Assembly (NCBI GenBank): GCA_017510875.1
Contig: JAFWLX010000176.1
Coordinates: 1 to 10,406 of the forward strand
Source of the DNA: Atopobiaceae bacterium
GTDB taxonomy: Bacteria > Actinomycetota > Coriobacteriia > Coriobacteriales > Atopobiaceae
Reading direction: 5' to 3'
DNA: 10,406 nucleotides
Shown one piece after another: positions 5,904 to 10,406 of the stretch (positions are counted from its first letter, which is position 1; the number at the start of each line of letters is the position of its first letter). The notes below the pieces were generated by a model. The model made no database searches and was not told the DNA's origin. It saw only the letters and a program-made list of their open reading frames with translations. The translations under genes and the position numbers were made by a program.

Positions 5904-6899
5904 CTACAGGGTTGCAAGCTCGGCCTTGGCCTTCTTGATAACGGCATCAAACGGCTCGGGCGAGTCAGCCGGCACCTTACGCACGTCAAACTTAACGCCC
6001 ATGCCCGCGATCTTCTCGAGGCAAGCGACGTCATCGGCATCCATGGCCACGGCGTTGGTCACTACGACCTTGCCGAGCGAGTGGGCCATCGAGCCAAGGT
6101 TGACTTCCTTGATGACCACGCCGCCCTCAAGGGCACGCAGCAGGTCTTGCGGGGTCTCAAAGAGCAGCATGGCGCGGGTGTCACCAAAGCGAGGATCTTT
6201 GTAAATCTCGATCATCTTCCAGATGGGCACCACGTGAGCCTTGACTCCAGGAGGAGCAGCCTGCTCGATCATGGACTTGCGCAGATCGTCGGCAGCAACG
6301 GCATCGGAGCACACAATGATGCGGTCGGGGTTGACCATCTTGGTCACCGTGGTTGCCACCTGTCCGTGCAGGAGGCGCGTGTCGATACGCGCAAAGGCGA
6401 TATCGATTACGCCGTTGCCCAGAACCGTTCCGGGCGGGATGGCGCCCATGGGCACGGCCGCAGGAGCCGCTGCTGCAGGCACCTCATCGGCAATGTCACA
6501 AGACTCGGGCTTGATGCGCACGCCAGCCTTTGACTCGGGCTTGATAGCCTGGGCCACCTCTTTGGCAGTATCCATGCCCATACGGTCACCATATGCCTCG
6601 ATGACCATGGGTAGGTTCATGCCGGTAACGCAAACCCAGTCCTCACCTCCGTGCTCTTCGATGAGCTTGCTGATCTGGTTGAAGGGCGTACCTCCCCACA
6701 GATCGGCCAGGAACAGAATCTGCTCCTTCTGGCTGAGCGTGTCGATGGCTGCCAGCAACTTCTCGCGGAAGTCATCAGGCCCCATTTCGGGGGTCAGAAC
6801 AACTGCCGCAACATCCTCTTGGGGACCAAAGATCATCTGTCCAGATTCCTGGATTCCTTTGGCAAGCCCGCCGTGACTGGCTAGGATGATACCTACCAT
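5904..6899 (-). CDS. manX: PTS mannose-family fused IIAB component
   Basis: A cytosolic phosphotransfer protein of 331 residues, with EIIA first and EIIB second. EIIA (about 1-120) carries the phosphorylatable His9 in ILASHGG and the DLWGGTPFN block at 66-74. EIIB (about 163-331) carries FARIDTRLLHGQVAT with the phosphorylatable His178. They are joined by a linker at about 119-160 with an IKPES repeat (119-123 and 129-133) and an Ala/Pro-rich stretch. Phosphate passes from HPr to His9, then to His178, then to the sugar as it enters through EIIC/EIID. Both active-site histidines are present, so the protein should be functional. AAGGAGGT lies 6 nt before the ATG at 6899. It is the first gene of the manX-manY-manZ-manO operon. 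Confidence 0.94.
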   Translation of the reverse strand: MVGIILASHGGLAKGIQESGQMIFGPQEDVAAVVLTPEMGPDDFREKLLAAIDTLSQKEQILFLADLWGGTPFNQISKLIEEHGGEDWVCVTGMNLPMVIEAYGDRMGMDTAKEVAQAIKPESKAGVRIKPESCDIADEVPAAAAPAAVPMGAIPPGTVLGNGVIDIAFARIDTRLLHGQVATTVTKMVNPDRIIVCSDAVAADDLRKSMIEQAAPPGVKAHVVPIWKMIEIYKDPRFGDTRAMLLFETPQDLLRALEGGVVIKEVNLGSMAHSLGKVVVTNAVAMDADDVACLEKIAGMGVKFDVRKVPADSPEPFDAVIKKAKAELATL

Positions 6900-6917
6900 C
6901 TACCTACCTCCTTCTCC

Positions 6918-6931
6918 TGCAATCGCTTTCC
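6918..6931 (-). promoter_or_regulatory. cre/LacI-family-like operator in the manX leader
   Basis: On the minus strand GGAAAGCGATTGCA fits the cre consensus TGWAANCGNTNWCA at 12 of 14 positions, including the central CG and the flanking AA and T. It lies about 55-67 nt downstream of the predicted transcription start and just before the ribosome binding site, where a bound repressor would block elongation. CcpA itself is a Firmicutes protein, so in an actinobacterium another LacI-family regulator would be expected. This is a consensus match by eye only. Confidence 0.35.
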
Positions 6932-6969
6932 ATTACGGATGAAGATGGAGCCCAGCTTACAGCCGAGGC

Positions 6970-6986
6970 TCACAATTTCTTCACAA
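6970..6986 (-). repeat. TTGTGA direct repeats at the manX transcription start
   Basis: On the minus strand TTGTGA occurs twice (6986-6981 and 6975-6970) with an 11-bp period, about one helical turn. The pair begins 6 bp after the -10 element, so it overlaps the predicted transcription start. Placement and periodicity suggest an operator for a regulator that binds head-to-tail half-sites on one DNA face. Confidence 0.4.
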
Positions 6987-6991
6987 GGAGA

Positions 6992-7021
6992 ATTATATGC
7001 TCGCCTTAATAGCATTTGCAA
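6992..7021 (-). promoter_or_regulatory. Promoter of the man PTS operon
   Basis: On the minus strand a perfect TATAAT (6997-6992) follows TTGCAA (7021-7016) with an 18-bp spacer, a sigma-70-type promoter. It would start transcription near 6985, giving a leader of about 85 nt before manX that contains the TTGTGA repeats and the cre-like site. No sigma-54 -24/-12 element with correct spacing was found, unlike the LevR/ManR-controlled systems of low-GC Gram-positives. Confidence 0.65.
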
Positions 7022-7077
7022 TACCCAATTCGCACATAGCGGTACATTTATCTGTAATTGTTGCTGGTTATGGGCCT

Positions 7078-7133
7078 AAAAGGGCGGACATAGCGGCGGC
7101 CCGTGTCTGAGCAAAGACCGAATGCGCCCTTTT
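7078..7133 (-). terminator. Terminator of the cysteine peptidase gene
   Basis: AAAAGGGCG (7078-7086) and CGCCCTTTT (7125-7133) form a 9-bp stem around a 38-nt loop. The inner part can fold further. On the minus strand the stem ends in a T-run about 30 bp after the peptidase stop, which fits termination. Its symmetric A/T ends could work in both directions. It isolates the man operon promoter from upstream transcription. Confidence 0.6.
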
Positions 7134-7164
7134 GACCTACCGCATGAGAAGCACTTAGAAAACC

Positions 7165-7692
7165 CTACGTCAGCCCAAGACTGCCCAGCCAGCCCCAGCG
7201 GGGCTCGGACATAAGGCCGTAGGCGCTCAGCCACAGCTCGAGCGGCACCTTTCGCACTTGGTCATCCACCGCATCCATCACCGTGCTGTTTCCCACATAC
7301 AGTCCCACGTGCCCGTGCGCCACACCCTGTGCGGTATAGGGATGGGCTGGAACGGCCACAATCATGCCCACAAGCAGCTCGCTCGTATCGGTGTAGTGAC
7401 AATAGCCGTTGTAAAGCTCGCGCGCGTCACCAAGCACCACACCCAGCCCCAGGCGCGAGAAGACCTGCTCGACCCATGCGGCACAAAGGCCCGCCCCGGG
7501 CGATGGCGTTCCGTGGGCACAGGCCACCAGACGCTTCTGCAAGGCGGTGGCATCCATAAGGCGTTGGGGCTCATGGTCAGAACGCACATGGCGCAAGACC
7601 GGCTGCCCCCAGCGCGAGAGGCCATCGCTCACCAGGCGTCGCTCCTGCAGCGCTGCCAGAAGGCGGTCTGTATTATCAGGCGTCTTGTTCAA
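7165..7692 (-). CDS. NlpC/P60- or CHAP-like cysteine peptidase, no signal peptide
   Basis: A 175-residue protein from TTG at 7692. The C-terminal two thirds resemble a papain-fold peptidase: GAGLCAAWVEQVF with Cys70 as probable nucleophile, then MIVAVPAHPY, then AHGHVGLYVGNSTVMDAV with His128 as probable catalytic His, and a final VPLELWLSAYG helix. Such enzymes usually cut peptidoglycan peptides, but no secretion signal is seen, so export or a cytosolic target remains open. The start is uncertain. The frame is open to 7887, but the codons between an ATG at 7728 and the TTG are unlike the gene, and a candidate -10 overlaps that ATG. The TTG lacks a clear ribosome binding site. The gene diverges from the ABC-GNAT gene across 97 bp. 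Confidence 0.65.
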   Translation of the reverse strand: MNKTPDNTDRLLAALQERRLVSDGLSRWGQPVLRHVRSDHEPQRLMDATALQKRLVACAHGTPSPGAGLCAAWVEQVFSRLGLGVVLGDARELYNGYCHYTDTSELLVGMIVAVPAHPYTAQGVAHGHVGLYVGNSTVMDAVDDQVRKVPLELWLSAYGLMSEPRWGWLGSLGLT

Positions 7693-7726
7693 TACGGTGC
7701 CAGCACTTTCTCTTCGATGGCACCGC

Positions 7727-7732
7727 ATTCTA
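7727..7732 (-). promoter_or_regulatory. Candidate -10 element of the peptidase gene
   Basis: On the minus strand TAGAAT matches TATAAT at five of six positions and would start transcription near 7720, about 28 nt before the TTG at 7692. No good -35 accompanies it. If it is real, the ATG at 7728 that overlaps it cannot be the start codon. Confidence 0.35.
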
Positions 7733-7751
7733 CCGCAGGGAGGCCGCAAGC

Positions 7752-7760
7752 TGCTAAGAT
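7752..7760 (+). promoter_or_regulatory. Extended -10 promoter of the ABC-GNAT gene
   Basis: TGCTAAGAT has the extended -10 form TGn followed by TAAGAT (four of six to TATAAT), which can work without a strong -35; none is seen. Transcription would start near 7767, about 23 nt before the ATG at 7790. It is back to back with the candidate peptidase promoter. Confidence 0.4.
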
Positions 7761-7789
7761 GAGACGACACCTGCAGCAAAGGAGGGGCC

Positions 7790-10153
7790 ATGCCAGGACC
7801 TGGTGGATTTCGTGGTAGGCAGATGGCGTTGACCGAGGAAGAGAAGGCCAGTGCCCCCAAGGTGACACCGCAGCTCATAGGACGCATTCTTGGCTACCTC
7901 AAGCCATATTGGCTGCAGTTTGCGCTGGTCTTCGCAGCCATCCTCATATCATCGGTAGTGGGACTGCTGCCTTCCATCATCACCGGACGCATCGTAGACC
8001 AGGCGCTGGTGGGAGATGACCTTGCCCTGCTCATTCGCCTTCTGCTCATGGCGCTTGCCGCCATGACGGCCAGCCAGCTGGTGAGCATGCTTGAGACCTA
8101 CATCAACTCGTGGATCTCGCAACGCATTGTTTTTGACATGAAGAACGAAATGTACAACCACTTGCAGCACGTGCCGCACGCCTTCTTTACCACTGAAAAA
8201 CAGGGCGATATCGTCACGCGCATGGACAGCGACATCAGTGGCGTAAGCTCGGTCATCTCGGGCACGCTCACCAACATCGTGAGCAACGTAGCCGTGGTGA
8301 TAACCACTCTGGTAGCGCTCTTCTCCATGAGCTCCAAGCTGGCTGTGGTGGGCATCCTGGTACTGCCGTTGCTCATCTTGCCCACACGTCAGGCCGGCAC
8401 GGTCATGATGGGGCTTGTACAAGAGTCCCAGGCAAAAAACGACGAGATGAACCAGCTTATCAACGAGACGCTCTCGGTATCAGGCTCGCTGCTCACCAAG
8501 ATGTTCACGCGCGAAGATGCCGAGTACAAGCGCTTTGTGAGCGTAAACGAGGAAGTCACCGACATCTCGCTGAAGCTCGCACGCTCGGGCATGTGGTTTA
8601 GGATGGCCATGGGCATGTTCACGCAGATAGGGCCTTTGCTCATCTACTTTGCCGGCGGGTATCTTATCATCCGCAAGCTTGATCCCACGCTCACTGTTGG
8701 CGCCATCACTGCCAACGTGGCACTGATCAACCGCCTGTACCGGCCAGTGGAAAGCCTGCTTAACCTGCAGGTAAGCTTCACGCGCTCGCTGGCACTGTTT
8801 GCACGTATCTTCGACTACCTTGACCGGGAGCCTTCTATTGTCTCGCCCAAGGACGGTAAGCGTCCAGACCTCACCGAGGCCACCATTGTGTACGACCACG
8901 TGGCCTTTGGCTATGGCGACTCTCGTAACCCCGAGGACCTGGTGCTCACCGATGTGAGTTTTACCGTTCCGGGCGGCAAGATGTATGCCATTGTGGGTCC
9001 CAGTGGCTCGGGCAAGTCCACCGTGGTCAATCTCATCCCACGCCTATACGACGTAACCGACGGCGCCGTGCGCGTAGCCGATGTGGACGTGCGCAACTTT
9101 GACCTTACCTACCTGCGTGAATGCATTGGCATGGTCACACAGGAAGCCTATCTTTTTAATGGTTCCATTCTCGAGAACCTGCGCTATGCTAAGCCCGATG
9201 CCGATATGGAAGAAATTGAGGCTGCCTGCCGCATTGCCAACATCCATGAATTCATTGTGAGCCAGTCCGAGGGATACGACACCCAGGTAGGCAACCGCGG
9301 CCTCAAGCTTTCGGGCGGCGAAAAGCAACGCCTGTCGCTAGCCCGCGTGGTGCTCAAGGACCCCAAGATCCTCATTCTGGACGAGGCCACCAGTGCGCTT
9401 GACTCCATCTCTGAGAACTCGATCCAAGAGGCGCTTGAGCAGCTTATGGTGGGACGCACCAGCATAGTGATTGCGCACAGGCTTTCTACCATCCTTAAGG
9501 CCGACAAGATCTTGGTGGTTAAGGGCGGCATAATTGCAGAGCAGGGCACCCACAACGAGCTGCTGGAGCTTGACGGCGTATACCGCGAGCTGTACGAGAC
9601 GCAATTTAGACAGGTCATCGACCACGAACAGGCAAACAACGAGGACGAGCTTGATGTGACACGGCTCTCGTCCGGCTTTGAGGTCCGCATAATTGAGAAC
9701 GAGGACATTCCCAGCGTGTTTGCGTTAGCGCGGTCCAATCGCGTGTACTATCGCTACCTTGGCGAACGGCCAAGCAAGTCGGACCTCACGGCCATGATTA
9801 CCAAGCTCATCGAGGAGGGCGAACCCACAGGCAAGTACTTTGTGGGGTTCTACGATAGTCTTGGATACCTTGTGGCAGTGATGCACCTTGTGTGCGGTTG
9901 GCCCGATGAGCATTCGGCCTACATCGGATGGTTTATGGTGGCCGCCGACATGCAGCGACACGGAGTGGGCTCGCAGATCTTTGCGGACGTGCGTGGCGAG
10001 CTAGCAGCCATGGGATACAACCGGGTGGTGCTGTCGGTTCCCGAGAAGAGCCAAGAGCTTGTGGCCTTCTGGGAGGCACAGGGCTTTGCCCTCACCGGAG
10101 AGCGCGACGACAGCGGCCGTCAACCCACCGTAACGCTGGCGCGCAGCATCTGA
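7790..10153 (+). CDS. ABC exporter half-transporter (TMD-NBD) fused to C-terminal GNAT acetyltransferase
   Basis: A 787-residue fusion in one uninterrupted frame. Residues about 30-340 are an ABC type-1 exporter membrane domain with hydrophobic segments near 43-64, 79-99, 158-178, 184-199 and 273-294 and one more before 320. Residues about 365-600 are the ATPase: A-loop Tyr375, Walker A GPSGSGKST (403-411), Q-loop Gln451, signature LSGGE (507-511), Walker B ILILDE (527-532) and H-loop His563. After a polar acidic linker (about 604-629), residues 630-787 are a GNAT domain with the acetyl-CoA-binding pattern QRHGVG (722-727) and the usual late AFWEAQGFAL block. The exporter half should work as a homodimer; its cargo is unknown. 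The GNAT might acetylate the cargo or a cytosolic partner. AAAGGAGG 4 nt upstream supports the start, and the frame ends in tandem stops TGA TAG. Confidence 0.9.
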   Translation: MPGPGGFRGRQMALTEEEKASAPKVTPQLIGRILGYLKPYWLQFALVFAAILISSVVGLLPSIITGRIVDQALVGDDLALLIRLLLMALAAMTASQLVSMLETYINSWISQRIVFDMKNEMYNHLQHVPHAFFTTEKQGDIVTRMDSDISGVSSVISGTLTNIVSNVAVVITTLVALFSMSSKLAVVGILVLPLLILPTRQAGTVMMGLVQESQAKNDEMNQLINETLSVSGSLLTKMFTREDAEYKRFVSVNEEVTDISLKLARSGMWFRMAMGMFTQIGPLLIYFAGGYLIIRKLDPTLTVGAITANVALINRLYRPVESLLNLQVSFTRSLALFARIFDYLDREPSIVSPKDGKRPDLTEATIVYDHVAFGYGDSRNPEDLVLTDVSFTVPGGKMYAIVGPSGSGKSTVVNLIPRLYDVTDGAVRVADVDVRNFDLTYLRECIGMVTQEAYLFNGSILENLRYAKPDADMEEIEAACRIANIHEFIVSQSEGYDTQVGNRGLKLSGGEKQRLSLARVVLKDPKILILDEATSALDSISENSIQEALEQLMVGRTSIVIAHRLSTILKADKILVVKGGIIAEQGTHNELLELDGVYRELYETQFRQVIDHEQANNEDELDVTRLSSGFEVRIIENEDIPSVFALARSNRVYYRYLGERPSKSDLTAMITKLIEEGEPTGKYFVGFYDSLGYLVAVMHLVCGWPDEHSAYIGWFMVAADMQRHGVGSQIFADVRGELAAMGYNRVVLSVPEKSQELVAFWEAQGFALTGERDDSGRQPTVTLARSI

Positions 10154-10192
10154 TAGCAAGCACCTTTCATTCCAAGGACGGCAAAGAAACGC

Positions 10193-10406
10193 ATGAACAT
10201 CCAGATCTTTGGCACCAAGAAGAGCAGCGACACGCGCAAGGCCGAGCGCTGGTTTAAAGAGCGTCGCATCAAGTTTCAGTACGTCAACCTGGCCGAGAAG
10301 GAAATCTCTAAAGGTGAGCTGCGCTCGGTTGCCCAGGCGTGCGGAGGCCTGCAGGCGCTTATCGATGACAAGGCCAAGGACAGCTACGCCGTAGCACTGC
10401 TACAGC
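10193..10406 (+). CDS. ArsC/Spx-like thioredoxin-fold protein without the usual active-site Cys (C-terminus outside window)
   Basis: The first 71 residues of a protein of the ArsC/Spx/YffB family. The N-terminal strand and helix IQIFGTKKSSDTRKAERWF (3-21), the RRIKFQYVNL strand (24-33) and the K/G-rich ISKGEL turn (38-43) follow the family pattern. In arsenate reductases and Spx a cysteine lies just after the first strand; here serines occupy this place (Ser11/Ser12). A Cys is present later, at residue 50. Arsenate reduction by the usual mechanism is therefore doubtful, and the family name should not be read as function. The start ATG lies 39 nt after the ABC-GNAT stop, with only a distant AAGGA, so it may be read from the same transcript. 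Confidence 0.75.
   Translation, partial: MNIQIFGTKKSSDTRKAERWFKERRIKFQYVNLAEKEISKGELRSVAQACGGLQALIDDKAKDSYAVALLQ

Noticed and set aside
5754..6533. 259-residue plus-strand frame antisense to manY/manX
   Set aside because: It covers the junction of two clear PTS genes, has no recognisable domain and only exists because of codon bias on the other strand.
7043..7056. TACA-N6-TGTA inverted repeat upstream of the man promoter
   Set aside because: The arms are only four bases in an AT-rich stretch, which is expected by chance.
6900..7077. Sigma-54 promoter for the man operon, as in LevR/ManR systems
   Set aside because: No GG-N10-GC pair with the right context was found on the minus strand; a TGGG near TTGC has the wrong spacing. 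A perfect TATAAT with a fair -35 is present instead.
7258..7818. 186-residue plus-strand frame opposite the peptidase
   Set aside because: It overlaps the start of the ABC-GNAT gene and its ribosome binding site. The minus-strand frame carries the Cys/His peptidase motifs and a downstream terminator.

Overview
The window is GC-rich bacterial chromosome, densely coded on both strands, with short intergenic gaps and mostly strong AGGAGG-type ribosome binding sites. A mannose-family PTS operon ending in a DUF956 (ManO) gene, together with high GC and several probable TTG starts, suggests a host-associated actinobacterium of the Coriobacteriia (Collinsella/Olsenella/Atopobium-like). That placement is inferred from gene content and style, not from a marker gene. 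No rRNA, tRNA, CRISPR array, insertion sequence or phage gene was seen, and no gap between genes exceeds 300 bp.

Layout. Positions 1-833 (minus) hold the N-terminal 277 residues of a serine alpha/beta-hydrolase of the monoglyceride-lipase/lysophospholipase type. Divergent from it, 1003-1587 (plus) is a small P-loop NTPase of the AAA_28 type. After a 252-bp spacer, 1840-3432 (plus) encodes an AMP-forming acyl-CoA/acyl-ACP-synthetase-like enzyme with a long Ala/Glu/Pro tail, closed by a very strong terminator at 3458-3517. Converging on this terminator is the minus-strand operon manX (EIIAB, 5904-6899), manY (EIIC, 5073-5882), manZ (EIID, 4131-5051) and manO (DUF956, 3618-4004). It is driven from a clear sigma-70-type promoter at 6992-7021. 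A cre/LacI-like site and a pair of TTGTGA direct repeats lie between that promoter and manX.

Upstream of the PTS operon, and separated by a terminator (7078-7133), a short NlpC/P60- or CHAP-like cysteine peptidase gene (7165-7692, minus) diverges from 7790-10153 (plus). The latter is a single reading frame encoding a complete half-size ABC exporter fused to a C-terminal GNAT acetyltransferase. Immediately downstream, 10193-10406 (plus, cut by the window edge) begins an ArsC/Spx-like thioredoxin-fold protein that lacks cysteine at the usual active-site position.

How the genes work together. The PTS genes form one complete transporter: EIIA and EIIB carry phosphate from HPr, and EIIC/EIID import and phosphorylate a hexose (mannose, glucose, glucosamine or similar). 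DUF956 is a known companion of this PTS type. The other genes do not form an obvious pathway. The strongest points for follow-up are the ABC-GNAT fusion, the structured manZ-manO junction in which the manO ribosome binding site and TTG start lie inside a hairpin with a competing partner, and the operator-like repeats upstream of manX and in the 834-1002 divergent region.
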